Source: Desulfuromonadales bacterium (GTDB lineage: Bacteria; Desulfobacterota; Desulfuromonadia; Desulfuromonadales; UBA2294). From it: a stretch of DNA of 19,903 nucleotides. Positions within the stretch are counted from its first letter, which is position 1; each line of letters begins with the position of its first letter. The notes beneath the pieces were generated by a model. That model was given only the letters and a program-made list of their open reading frames with translations, made no database searches and was not told the origin of the DNA. Where the stretch lies: the NCBI GenBank assembly GCA_014859615.1, contig JACUTX010000026.1, forward strand, positions 1-19,903, given 5' to 3'. The position numbers were made by a program, and so were the translations under genes. Below are positions 8,095-15,988 of this stretch, piece after piece.

Positions 8095-8634
8095 TCAATT
8101 TTTACTGCGCGGATAATAGCGGTCTTTTTCGGAATAGATGCAGCCACAATACTGCTGTCGATAGAGCCCCATGCTTTTCGATGCGCGGATCCCTTCCTGC
8201 CATCCGGTGCGGAAATCTTCATAGTAGAATTGCAGCCCGTACTGCTGGGCTAACGCCTCGCCGGTTTCGCGAATCGCATCATGCTGCTGGTATCGGGAAT
8301 AGAGCAGGGTTGTTGTGAACGCATCATACTCTTGTTCGGCTGCGACGCGGGCTGTCTCTTCAAGCCGTGACAGGTAACAATAATTGCAACGATTGGCCGG
8401 GTCAACGGCTACATTTTTTAAAAATTCTTCAAGTAGATAGGTTTCGTTGATCAATACATTCAGTTCAACCAGACGACTATATTCACGGACCGCATCGAGC
8501 CGTTTCCTGAATTCCTGATAGGGGTGGATATTGTGATTATAGAAAACTCCGTCGACAGTATGATTTTTGTCACGCAAAACGCTGACCGGATAAATAGCGC
8601 AGTTGGCGCAACAGATATGTAAGAGAATTCTCAT
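8095..8634 (-). CDS. queH: Epoxyqueuosine reductase QueH
   Basis: QueH performs the last step of queuosine synthesis, reducing epoxyqueuosine to queuosine in the tRNA anticodon wobble position. It is unrelated to, and replaces, the cobalamin enzyme QueG. The 179-residue protein has the family's cysteines: C8/C9 in HICCANC, C83 and C86 in NRCNYCYLSR, and C163/C165 in YCGCIYSEKDRYY, consistent with the iron-sulfur and metal sites of this family. The start ATG at 8634 is set by AAGGAGGA six bases upstream; a longer frame to 8664 would begin before that site. It is first in a close run with the patatin-like, phasin-like and ubiB genes. No other queuosine gene is in the window. Confidence 0.93.
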   Translation of the reverse strand: MRILLHICCANCAIYPVSVLRDKNHTVDGVFYNHNIHPYQEFRKRLDAVREYSRLVELNVLINETYLLEEFLKNVAVDPANRCNYCYLSRLEETARVAAEQEYDAFTTTLLYSRYQQHDAIRETGEALAQQYGLQFYYEDFRTGWQEGIRASKSMGLYRQQYCGCIYSEKDRYYPRSKN

Positions 8635-8648
8635 GTTTACTCCTCCTT
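8635..8648 (-). promoter_or_regulatory. Strong ribosome-binding site fixing the queH start
   Basis: On the minus strand AAGGAGGA precedes ATG at 8634 by 6 bases (GTAAAC). This selects MRILLHICC as the N-terminus over the frame-open upstream codon at 8664. Confidence 0.85.
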
Positions 8649-8694
8649 TTTCGACGAGAAGCATAACATTTTTGATGGCATGCTGGAAACTTGT

Positions 8695-10962
8695 TTAGCC
8701 ATTATTCAATTTGCCGCGCGGCGGAACCTGTAAATGTCGCCATATTTGATCGGCAAGCTCTTCTTTGTCTCTGTAATCAGCGGTTCCTGCGTGCTGTTGC
8801 ACAGTTGCGTAGAGCCTCTGGAGGTCATGCAGATAGCGATTCAGAATGATTTCAACGGCTGGTTCTTCATCAGGGAGTGTAATCTCAGTCTTTTGAATTG
8901 TTGAAATCAGCTCGAGTGCTTGTGCCGTTGCGACCCCTTCAACTTGCATGGTGTCGCCACCGGGTGTCTGCATGATGATACGGTCGAAGAAAGTTTCGCG
9001 CACCGAGAGGGGTCCTGGGATCAAATATTGGCGACGCGACTTTTCCGGAGTCGCATACAGATAGTCTGTCGGGAAAGAGGGGATCTCTCCGGCTTTGATC
9101 AGAGTGGCGGCAATCTTCTCAGCCGGATTGATTTCTGGTGTGGAGGTCATTTTTGCAGGAGTCGGTTTAAATCCTGGATGCAGAGCGGTCAGGGCGGCTG
9201 AGCCGAGCCAGACCTGAAGCTCCCGATCGATCGCCGCTTTATCGGGATGAATCTGTTTGCCTCCTGATCGGGAGAGAGCGGTCAGTACATTCTTCCCCGG
9301 GAGAGGCAGTCCGGTTCGAATGATTTCTGTCATCATGTTTTTAAGTTTCGGGAGTTGTTTTTTAGGTGCGAGAATCTGCCAGAGCCCTCGACCGATTGAG
9401 GAGTGTAGAAACAGTTCGACTGCGTCGAGGTGAGAGGCAAAGTCTGTGGTTGTTTTCAGTTCGCCACTGCGCAAAAGGTCTAGAATATCGGTCGGCAGCG
9501 TGAGAGCTAATAGAATATCTGTCCGCGTCAGTTCCTTGGCATTCCTCTCTATGAGCCGAATGTCGTTATCGAAGGAGTCGACAGTCAGCTGCCGGTTATT
9601 GTTCGATCGATTGAATTCGATTCGCACCGAATGATTCTCCAGCGGTGAGATTCGGTTGAGTTCAACGCGCTCGGACAAGAGGGTGAAAAAATGCTCGCCG
9701 TAGGCGGCCCAGAGCCAATCAGCCGGAAGGTTCAAGACGCCCTGTGGCGTCCCCTGCAAAAGTCCGACGAGATGAATGACGCGCCAGACCCAACGAGGAG
9801 TCGTCGCTGTAAATTTTATATGTCTGTTCGCCCAGGAGTGCCGCAGAATTGTATTGAACTGTTTTTGTTCATAAATCGATGCCATTGAGTGATCACTGAC
9901 GTTGCCGATCACTTCATCAACGGTAATCGGTTTTCGCAGGTCGAGCAGGTCTGAGTGTTGATCGGGATGCTCCCTGTCTCGATCCTGGAACGATCTCAAG
10001 AAGGCGGTTGCAGCTGTTATGAGGGGGGGAGCAATTTCGATCGCGACCGACTCATCTGGATGGTAACGATCCGGGTTGATGATCAGCGTCGAACAGTTTT
10101 TACCAAGAAGTGCCGGCAGAGGGGCGAGTGCTTCTGCTTCTGACCAAAACCAAAGGAGCCTTGAGATCGCTTCCGGCAAGAGGGGCGTGATTTCGGATCC
10201 GAGTTGCTGGAGCCGTTGATGAAGATGATGCAACTTGACCTTCACTTCTCTGGGTGGCTGCAGACTCTTTGTCGGCAGGCTAAGTGCCGTCCGCAGGGGA
10301 ACAGGGAGTTTTTGCATTTCAAGATTGAGGTCGTCTATCAAGCTTTCCGGACCGGTTCTGGCCGGAAGCGCCTGCATGCTGTGGAGTGCGAGCATCTGCA
10401 GTACGATGCAGGCGAGGGGACTGCGATCGGCATTGTTGCTCCGGTCAGGGGAAGAGATCAATAACGCTGATTCTATGCAGCTGTGCAGCAGGTTCGTCAA
10501 GTAGGGCGTAGAGGGTTGCAGTCGCTGTTGTTCCCCTCCGAAGAAGCGGCTCTGCATCTCCTGCAGTAAAAGAGTTAAAATTTTTCTGGATGAGTCTGTT
10601 TCGTGCAGAGCGGTGACAGGTATCAGCTCTGACCAGAGGCGTACAGAGGGTGTCGTGACTCCCCAGGCTGAAACTTCACCGATCCCCCAGGTGTAATAGC
10701 TCTCTAATCCGAGGGCCGCAGATATTTTGCGGCCAGATTCGGCCACCTCTGAAAGATTGTTTTTTGGAAGCAGGATAACTCCTGCCGCCAAATGGCTTTC
10801 CCTGTTGATCCAGAATACGATCGGCGGCGAGAGGAACTCTTTCTCCCCGAGCAGAACCGGGTAAAGGTCGACGGTTCGAAAGGGCCCTGGCTTTTCCCGA
10901 AGATGGTCTGTCGCCCAGATGTGGAGCTGTTTCGCAAATTGGTGTAGTGGATCTTGGTTCAT
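8695..10962 (-). CDS. Unrecognised 755-residue protein
   Basis: I do not recognise this protein. ATG at 10962 (MNQDPLHQFAKQLH) is chosen because the frame upstream runs through a terminator hairpin. There is no signal peptide and no convincing membrane helix, so it is probably cytoplasmic. Residues about 25-110 look like an alternating strand-helix module: PPIVFWIN, LAAGVILLPK, a helix ending ALGLE, then YYTWGIGEVSAWG. This layout is reminiscent of the N-terminal nuclease-fold domains of restriction-type proteins, but no catalytic Asp/Glu-x-Lys set is evident. The middle is leucine-rich and helical, with many basic and tryptophan residues near 400-450 (RWVWRVIHLVGLL). The C-terminus is helical. 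Base composition resembles the neighbours. No good ribosome-binding site is seen. The continuous long frame makes it a real gene; the function is unknown. Confidence 0.8.
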   Translation of the reverse strand: MNQDPLHQFAKQLHIWATDHLREKPGPFRTVDLYPVLLGEKEFLSPPIVFWINRESHLAAGVILLPKNNLSEVAESGRKISAALGLESYYTWGIGEVSAWGVTTPSVRLWSELIPVTALHETDSSRKILTLLLQEMQSRFFGGEQQRLQPSTPYLTNLLHSCIESALLISSPDRSNNADRSPLACIVLQMLALHSMQALPARTGPESLIDDLNLEMQKLPVPLRTALSLPTKSLQPPREVKVKLHHLHQRLQQLGSEITPLLPEAISRLLWFWSEAEALAPLPALLGKNCSTLIINPDRYHPDESVAIEIAPPLITAATAFLRSFQDRDREHPDQHSDLLDLRKPITVDEVIGNVSDHSMASIYEQKQFNTILRHSWANRHIKFTATTPRWVWRVIHLVGLLQGTPQGVLNLPADWLWAAYGEHFFTLLSERVELNRISPLENHSVRIEFNRSNNNRQLTVDSFDNDIRLIERNAKELTRTDILLALTLPTDILDLLRSGELKTTTDFASHLDAVELFLHSSIGRGLWQILAPKKQLPKLKNMMTEIIRTGLPLPGKNVLTALSRSGGKQIHPDKAAIDRELQVWLGSAALTALHPGFKPTPAKMTSTPEINPAEKIAATLIKAGEIPSFPTDYLYATPEKSRRQYLIPGPLSVRETFFDRIIMQTPGGDTMQVEGVATAQALELISTIQKTEITLPDEEPAVEIILNRYLHDLQRLYATVQQHAGTADYRDKEELADQIWRHLQVPPRGKLNNG

Positions 10963-10980
10963 CAATAGACTCAGTGTCGC

Positions 10981-11011
10981 AAAAAAAAGAGGGCCGTCAC
11001 AATGACGGCCC
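10981..11011 (-). terminator. Terminator of the yebC-ruv-GGDEF-lipoprotein operon
   Basis: GGGCCGTCA (10991-10999) and TGACGGCCC (11003-11011) form a perfect 9-bp stem with a 3-base loop. On the minus strand it is followed by TCTTTTTTTTTG. It lies about 105 bases after the small lipoprotein gene and only about 20 bases before the ATG of the next minus-strand gene, so that gene's expression must come from read-through or from a promoter overlapping this site. The gap 10963-11115 holds nothing else I can support. Confidence 0.9.
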
Positions 11012-11115
11012 CGGGGGTGACTCAGCAGGGCTTGGGTGCTTAATCCCCCCACACCCGATATTTATTAACACAGGTTGCGGCAGTTGCCAACGTTGTTTTT
11101 TCCCTGTTGCTGAAA

Positions 11116-11475
11116 TCAGGGGTTATTGCGCCCCATTTCAAGGTGCAGTCGGGTGAGCCGTTCAATATCAGCCTGCAACTTTTCGATCTCCTGCTTTGAC
11201 GCGTCGGCCTGCTGATCGCAGGTTTTGAGTTTTTTCTGGTCACTCAGGTTGCTGGTGTAGAGTTGGAGCAGGCTCTTGGCATCATTGACAAAGAGACTGT
11301 CCGGGTACTGTTTTATATATGCTTTTAAGGGGGTGGCGTCTGTCTTTTTGAAAAATTGCTCGATTGCATTGTGAAACTGTTCTGATTCGGTGCGTGACGA
11401 ATTCAGTCCTGTTGCTGTTATAGTTGCACATCCGGTTACTAAAAAAAACAGGCAGGCGGCGGTCACTGTTTTCAT
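11116..11475 (-). CDS. Small lipoprotein with coiled-coil C-terminus, function unknown
   Basis: A 119-residue protein with a lipoprotein signal: basic start MKTV, hydrophobic core, and lipobox VTGC with C16. Alanine at position +2 predicts sorting to the outer membrane in a Gram-negative cell. Residues about 48-73 (TPLKAYIKQYPDSLFVNDAK) look like a half-TPR of the sort found in YbgF and BamD-type proteins. Residues 80-115 are a charged coiled coil. The start ATG shares one base with the stop of the GGDEF gene (TGATG), with a GGGGGA ribosome-binding site, so the two are translationally coupled. It is the last gene before a strong terminator. I cannot assign a function; a partner role for the GGDEF membrane sensor is only a guess. 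Confidence 0.82.
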   Translation of the reverse strand: MKTVTAACLFFLVTGCATITATGLNSSRTESEQFHNAIEQFFKKTDATPLKAYIKQYPDSLFVNDAKSLLQLYTSNLSDQKKLKTCDQQADASKQEIEKLQADIERLTRLHLEMGRNNP

Positions 11476-12827
11476 CAGGATCCCCCTTTTCGACGATCAA
11501 TCATATAGTTACTGCCGGGAAGTCGTTTTAAGTGTTCTTTTATTCGGGCACACTCGTAACTGATAGCCGTTGCTGATTCATAATTTGACATTTCACTGCA
11601 GACAATGGCAATCGACACGGTCATGATCTGAAATTTGCGTTTAACGCCAAAACGGTCTTCGCCGGTAAAAGACCCGGTTTGCCGATCCTGTTCCGAATAG
11701 TATTCAGGGATCTTTTTGTCAAATTCATTGATAAATTTTTGTGCCAGAGACTCAACTTTATCGGGAGTTGTCAGAAAAATATAATCGTCGCCGCCGATAT
11801 GCCCGACAAAATCATCCGGGTTCCCTTCCAATTTGACGATCCGCTCAATCATACCACCAACCATCTTGATGATGTCGCTCCCATTCTGGTAGCCGTAGCG
11901 GTCATTGAACGCCTTGAAGTGATCCAGATCGATAAAGGCGTGGGCAAAGGGGACACCTTTTTGCAACAGTTCTTCTACGCGACGCTGAATGACGAGATTG
12001 CCGGGGAGGCGCGTCAGTGGACTGGCATCAAGATTTAAAGTTTCATATTCGCGCAGTTTGTGTCCCATGATTATGAATTCGCGGGTTAACAGACCGAACT
12101 CATCCCGGGCGGTTGTTTCAATGTTAACATCGTAATTCCCTTCGGCAATCTGCTGGGTTGCATCTGTTAATCTGCGCAGTGAACGATGTATCTGGAGGAT
12201 GAGTGAGATGCCGATCGGAAACGACAGGACCAGTCCCAACAGCAGCAGGGTCAAGGTAATGCGAAAGGCTCTATCGCTGTTGTTGACCAACTGGTCGAGG
12301 GAGCGGTCTATCTTTTCCTGTTGTGTATCCCGAAAAATTCTCAATTCCTCAACGAGCCTCTGTTGCTCGGGCCGCAAGGTTTTTTTGAATAAAAGATCAG
12401 CAGTTTTCTTCTTTTCCGGTAACAGCTTTAGAAATTCGTCTAAATTGTTACCATATCGGGAGAAGTGGATATTAAAGTGCTGTTGTCTCTCTGCAGAAAG
12501 TTTCTCCAGGAAGGCTTTTTGAGCCGACAGACTGCTCTTTGTTTTTTCTATGAGCAGATCGAGCGCTTCTTTGTTCGGGCGAATTGTGAGCAGGTCGGCT
12601 AACTGTTCCTGCCGATTTATGTCTGATTGCAGATCGCGCGCCAGTGCTGCGGCTCTGACGTCGGTGTTGACCAGCTCACGTGACACGGTCGTCTGCGTAT
12701 GCAGGCTGCTTAGGGCATAACCGATTGATATGAGGCTGAAGCAGGCCAGAAGAAGGTAGGTAACCGTGATCTTGTCGGTCACTGTGATCCGGATCTGATC
12801 TGTATAGGATTGTCTTCTGTTACGCAT
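11475..12827 (-). CDS. Membrane GGDEF protein with Hypr-like selectivity serine
   Basis: A 450-residue inner-membrane sensor: a first membrane helix near residues 19-41, a helical periplasmic domain of about 125 residues, a second helix (ITLTLLLLGLVLSFPIGIS), a HAMP linker near 195-250 and a GGDEF domain near 260-440. The active-site loop reads GGDDY (345-349) instead of GGDEF. DLDHFKAFND keeps the first metal and base-binding positions. The GD that follows (D344 in PleD) is GS here, with S317 in QNGSDII. The I-site RxxD is NPDD (336-339). Known Hypr GGDEF enzymes carry this Asp-to-Ser change and make 3',3'-cGAMP; whether this protein does is inference. ATG at 12827 overlaps the ruvB stop by 8 bases, with GGGTGAT as ribosome-binding site; a longer frame to 12884 is less likely. 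Confidence 0.9.
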   Translation of the reverse strand: MRNRRQSYTDQIRITVTDKITVTYLLLACFSLISIGYALSSLHTQTTVSRELVNTDVRAAALARDLQSDINRQEQLADLLTIRPNKEALDLLIEKTKSSLSAQKAFLEKLSAERQQHFNIHFSRYGNNLDEFLKLLPEKKKTADLLFKKTLRPEQQRLVEELRIFRDTQQEKIDRSLDQLVNNSDRAFRITLTLLLLGLVLSFPIGISLILQIHRSLRRLTDATQQIAEGNYDVNIETTARDEFGLLTREFIIMGHKLREYETLNLDASPLTRLPGNLVIQRRVEELLQKGVPFAHAFIDLDHFKAFNDRYGYQNGSDIIKMVGGMIERIVKLEGNPDDFVGHIGGDDYIFLTTPDKVESLAQKFINEFDKKIPEYYSEQDRQTGSFTGEDRFGVKRKFQIMTVSIAIVCSEMSNYESATAISYECARIKEHLKRLPGSNYMIDRRKGGS

Positions 12828-13860
12828 TTTCAAAATCACCCGCTGAAAACAGATCGTCCTGATTCTGAGGTAACGGCCGTTCAAAATGTTTGAGTGCCAG
12901 TTGTGTCGCCATGCGACCGCGAGGCGTTCTGTTCAGATACCCCTGTTGAATCAGAAATGGTTCTATAACGTCCTCTATTGTATCGCGTTCTTCTCCGATT
13001 GCAGCGGCAAGCGTGTCGAGTCCGACCGGTCCGCCATTAAATTTATCGAGAATCGTCAACATCAGAAGACGATCCATCTGATCGAACCCTTTGCTGTCGA
13101 CTTCTAACCGGAGCAAGGAGCTGTCGGCGATGTTGAGGGTGACGGTGCCGCTCGCATTTACTTGAGCAAAGTCGCGAACCCGTCTCAACAAGCGATTGGC
13201 GATCCGGGGCGTCCCCCGGCTGCGGCGGGCGATCTCTGCGGCCCCTTCTTTCGTCGCCTCGATTTTGAGTAATCGGGCGCTCCGTTCGACAATAATTGAG
13301 AGTTCTTCAATAGAGTAAAACTCAAGACGGCTGATGATGCCGAACCGGTCGCGCAGTGGAGAAGAGAGCAGCCCAGCCCTGGTTGTGGCTCCAACCAGAG
13401 TAAAACGGGGGATATCGAGTTTGATCGTGCGGGCTGAAGGCCCCTGCCCGATCATAATGTCGAGCTGGTAATCTTCCATTGCCGGGTAGAGGATCTCCTC
13501 GACAACCGGCGAGAGTCGGTGGATTTCATCGATAAAGAGCACGTCCCCCTCTTCCAGATTCGTCAGGACCGCTGCCAGATCGCCCGGTTTTTCGATGACC
13601 GGCCCTGATGTGCTTTTGATGCTGACACCCATTTCGTTGGCGACAATGTTGGCCAAGGTGGTTTTGCCGAGGCCAGGGGGGCCGTAAAAGAGGACATGGT
13701 CAAGCGGCTCACTGCGTCCACGTGCAGCCTCAATAAAAATTTTCAGGTTTTCTTTGGCTTTTGCTTGCCCGACATATTCCGATAATGTGCCGGGACGTAG
13801 CGAAACGTCGAACCGGTCATCATCGTAATCAGGGGTGGCAGAAATTAATCGCTCAGGCAT
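12820..13860 (-). CDS. ruvB: Holliday junction branch migration ATPase RuvB
   Basis: RuvB is the hexameric AAA+ motor that, with RuvA, drives branch migration of Holliday junctions during recombinational repair. The 346-residue length is standard. Visible motifs are Walker A GPPGLGKT (60-67), Walker B LFIDEIH with D111/E112, sensor 1 GATTRAG, the SPLRDRFG arginine-finger region, and the C-terminal winged helix with RTPRGRMAT. The start ATG lies 5 bases after the ruvA stop. The last 8 bases overlap the start of the GGDEF gene, so translation of the two should be linked. Confidence 0.98.
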   Translation of the reverse strand: MPERLISATPDYDDDRFDVSLRPGTLSEYVGQAKAKENLKIFIEAARGRSEPLDHVLFYGPPGLGKTTLANIVANEMGVSIKSTSGPVIEKPGDLAAVLTNLEEGDVLFIDEIHRLSPVVEEILYPAMEDYQLDIMIGQGPSARTIKLDIPRFTLVGATTRAGLLSSPLRDRFGIISRLEFYSIEELSIIVERSARLLKIEATKEGAAEIARRSRGTPRIANRLLRRVRDFAQVNASGTVTLNIADSSLLRLEVDSKGFDQMDRLLMLTILDKFNGGPVGLDTLAAAIGEERDTIEDVIEPFLIQQGYLNRTPRGRMATQLALKHFERPLPQNQDDLFSAGDFENA

Positions 13861-13865
13861 AATTG

Positions 13866-14462
13866 TTATTTTCCGAGCAGCTTTAATGCTGCCTTCAATG
13901 TCGTTTCAAGAGGGCTGTCCGGAGGAATCTCCATACTTTTAAGGGCGTTACGGGCGACATTCTCTTTATACCCGAGATTGATCAGGGCCGACAATAGATC
14001 GTCGAGCAGATCCGGTGTGGACAACGACAGCGTCCCCTCGTTGTCACCTCCTGCTGCCAGGAACGGCGCAACTTTGTCCTTCAGTTCGAGCGACAGCCGC
14101 GCTGCTGTTTTCTTGCCGATCCCCGGCAGGGAAGAGAGCCGGGCAATATCGCTGTTTGCCAGGGCGGCCGCCAGTTCGAAGGTCGGGATATGTGAAAGGA
14201 TATTTAACGCCAGTTTCGGCCCTACACCTGAAACCGAAATCAGCACAGTGAAGACCCCTTTCTCTTCAAAAGTACCGAAGCCGAATAGCTGAATGGCATC
14301 TTCCCGGACATGAGTGTGGATATGCAGTTCGGCCTGACCACTCTCCGGCAGAGCGTAAAAGGTTGATAGCGGCACCAGAATTCGGTAGCCGACACCACCG
14401 ACATCCAGAATGATATGATCGACTGTTTTGTATGCAATCCGGCCATTGAGCAGAGCGATCAT
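13866..14462 (-). CDS. ruvA: Holliday junction DNA helicase subunit RuvA
   Basis: RuvA binds four-way junctions as a tetramer and loads RuvB. The 198-residue protein has the OB-fold N-terminus (MIALLNGRIAYKTVDHIIL), two helix-hairpin-helix motifs (SVSGVGPKLALNIL and SLPGIGKKTAARLSLELKDK) and the C-terminal RuvB-contact domain (LLSALINLGYKENVARNAL). The start ATG overlaps the ruvC stop as ATGA. The order ruvC-ruvA-ruvB behind yebC is common in proteobacteria. Confidence 0.97.
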   Translation of the reverse strand: MIALLNGRIAYKTVDHIILDVGGVGYRILVPLSTFYALPESGQAELHIHTHVREDAIQLFGFGTFEEKGVFTVLISVSGVGPKLALNILSHIPTFELAAALANSDIARLSSLPGIGKKTAARLSLELKDKVAPFLAAGGDNEGTLSLSTPDLLDDLLSALINLGYKENVARNALKSMEIPPDSPLETTLKAALKLLGK

Positions 14463-14980
14463 CGATTCAGTCCTCGATTTGTCCGGCTTCTTGGGGGTGT
14501 GGTCAGCCTGTTCAGGCTACCGGTGTGTGCATGACAGATGGCAACCGCCAATGCGTCGGCGGCGTCTTCCTGTGCGACTTCAGGGAGTTTCAGAAGAGCT
14601 TTGACCATCAGTTGCACCTGACTTTTGCTGGCGAGGCCGTAGCCGACGACAGCACTTTTGATCTGCAGCGGACTGTATTCAGCGACACTGAGGTCAGCTG
14701 TTGCTGCAGAAAGAACGGCGACACCACGCGCCTGGCCGAGTTTGAGTGCGGACCGGGCGTTACTCCCGATAAAAACCTGTTCGATCGCTGAACAGTCGGG
14801 GGCGTATTGTTGAATAATAATCTGAAGTTCCTGATAAATATGGAGCAGGCGTTGCGCCAGATCAAACTCTTGCGGAGGGCGAATAACACCGTTGTCGATA
14901 TGGTGCAGACGATTCCCTTCCAGATGAATCAGGCCGTAACCGGTCGCTCTGGATCCAGGGTCGATGCCGAGAATTCTCAT
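14459..14980 (-). CDS. ruvC: Holliday junction resolvase RuvC
   Basis: RuvC is the dimeric endonuclease that cuts Holliday junctions held by RuvAB. The 173-residue protein has the full acidic active site: D7 in GIDPGS, E67 in AIEQVFIG, D139 and D142 in QEDAADALAVAICH. The ATG at 14980 gives the family-typical MRILGIDPGS. No good ribosome-binding site precedes it, and it follows the yebC stop by 35 bases, so it probably depends on the yebC transcript. The last bases overlap ruvA. Confidence 0.97.
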   Translation of the reverse strand: MRILGIDPGSRATGYGLIHLEGNRLHHIDNGVIRPPQEFDLAQRLLHIYQELQIIIQQYAPDCSAIEQVFIGSNARSALKLGQARGVAVLSAATADLSVAEYSPLQIKSAVVGYGLASKSQVQLMVKALLKLPEVAQEDAADALAVAICHAHTGSLNRLTTPPRSRTNRGLNR

Positions 14981-15015
14981 AAGGACAGCGTTCGCATGGA
15001 GAGTTTACCCGCCTC

Positions 15016-15762
15016 TTAGTCCATGATCCGGCCAATCTCCTCTTCTGAAATGTCAAAGTTTGCATAGACATTCTGAATATCGTCGTTATCTTCGAGTTTA
15101 TCCATCAATTTGAGCATCTGCTCAGCCTGCTGACCTTCGAGCATGGTCGTGTTCTCCGGGATCATTGTAACTTCAGCGGTCTGAATCTTTAAACCCCGTG
15201 CCGTGATCGCCTCGCGGATTTCAATAAAGTCAGCCGGATCGGTTGTGACTTCAAATACGTCTCCTTCGTCCTTGACGTCCACGGCACCGGCTTCGAGTGC
15301 TACTTCGAAAAGAGTATCAAAATCTTCGTCGCGGGAGAGAGAAATTAATCCTTTGCGGTCGAACAGGAACGCGACAGAGCCGTTGACGCCGAGATTACCG
15401 TTGTTTCGACTAAATATGAACCGGACATCGGCGACGGTGCGGGTACGGTTGTCCGTCATAAATTCGACGAGAATAGCGACGCCACCGGGGCCGTACCCCT
15501 CGAATGTCCCTTCTTCATAAACAACGCCGTCAAGATCTCCGGCCCCTTTTTTAATGGCCCGATCGATATTGTCTTTCGGCATGTTCGCCTGTTTCGCTTT
15601 ATCAACGGCCATCCGCAGGCGCGCATTGCTTTCGAGATCGCTTCCGCCGATTTTTGCTGCTACGGTAATCTCTTTGATCAGTTTGGTGAAAACTTTACCG
15701 CGCTTGGCATCCTGAGCGCCTTTGCGGTGTTTGATGTTAGCCCATTTACTGTGTCCTGCCAT
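15016..15762 (-). CDS. yebC: YebC/PmpR (TACO1) family protein
   Basis: A 248-residue member of the YebC/TACO1 family, described as DNA-binding regulators in some bacteria and more recently as ribosome-associated factors that help translate difficult sequences. The N-terminal signature MAGHSKWANIKHRKGAQD is exact, and the family length is about 245. AGGAGGG lies 10 bases before the ATG. It is the first gene of the operon that continues through ruvC, ruvA, ruvB, the GGDEF gene and the lipoprotein. A promoter and an upstream terminator isolate it from the kinase-BON gene. Confidence 0.97.
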   Translation of the reverse strand: MAGHSKWANIKHRKGAQDAKRGKVFTKLIKEITVAAKIGGSDLESNARLRMAVDKAKQANMPKDNIDRAIKKGAGDLDGVVYEEGTFEGYGPGGVAILVEFMTDNRTRTVADVRFIFSRNNGNLGVNGSVAFLFDRKGLISLSRDEDFDTLFEVALEAGAVDVKDEGDVFEVTTDPADFIEIREAITARGLKIQTAEVTMIPENTTMLEGQQAEQMLKLMDKLEDNDDIQNVYANFDISEEEIGRIMD

Positions 15763-15806
15763 GATCTTGAAACCCTCCTGTGTTCTATATGAATTCAGTT
15801 TTAGAC

Positions 15807-15834
15807 ATTATCACGCAGTTGACTGTTTCGACAA
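15807..15834 (-). promoter_or_regulatory. Possible promoter of the yebC-ruv operon
   Basis: On the minus strand TTGTCG (15829-15834) and GATAAT (15807-15812) are 16 bases apart, just after the terminator of the preceding gene. The predicted leader is about 38 bases. I see no E. coli-type LexA box (CTGT-N8-ACAG) here; the LexA site of this bacterial group differs and could be missed. Confidence 0.5.
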
Positions 15835-15857
15835 GCTTTTGCCTCCCGGTCGGGAAC

Positions 15858-15889
15858 AAAAAAAGCCGGCAGTCTGCCGGCTTTTTTTT
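15858..15889. terminator. Terminator between the kinase-BON gene and yebC
   Basis: AGCCGGCA (15864-15871) and TGCCGGCT (15875-15882) form a perfect 8-bp stem with a GTC loop, flanked by seven A and eight T. The minus-strand use ends the kinase-BON transcript about 100 bases after its stop; the sequence would also work on the plus strand. The rest of 15890-15988 holds nothing I can identify. Confidence 0.92.
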
Positions 15890-15988
15890 GATTCTGTTCG
15901 TGTTCACTGCCGTCTACTATTGAAAAATGATGCAGAATCTTTTGTAATTTACCGCGCCAGTTGTGCTTGTTTATGGTTTAGAGAAAAG

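Noticed and set aside
10963..11052. 30-residue N-terminal extension of the unrecognised protein
   Set aside because: The extension is encoded by the terminator hairpin and its T run, which makes translation through it unlikely; ATG at 10962 is preferred.
12828..12884. 19-residue N-terminal extension of the GGDEF protein
   Set aside because: It would overlap ruvB by 65 bases, while ATG at 12827 has a suitable ribosome-binding site and gives a normal basic N-terminus before the first membrane helix.
15763..15857. LexA/SOS box before yebC-ruvCAB
   Set aside because: No CTGT-N8-ACAG site is present. The group-specific LexA motif may differ, so absence of SOS control is not claimed.
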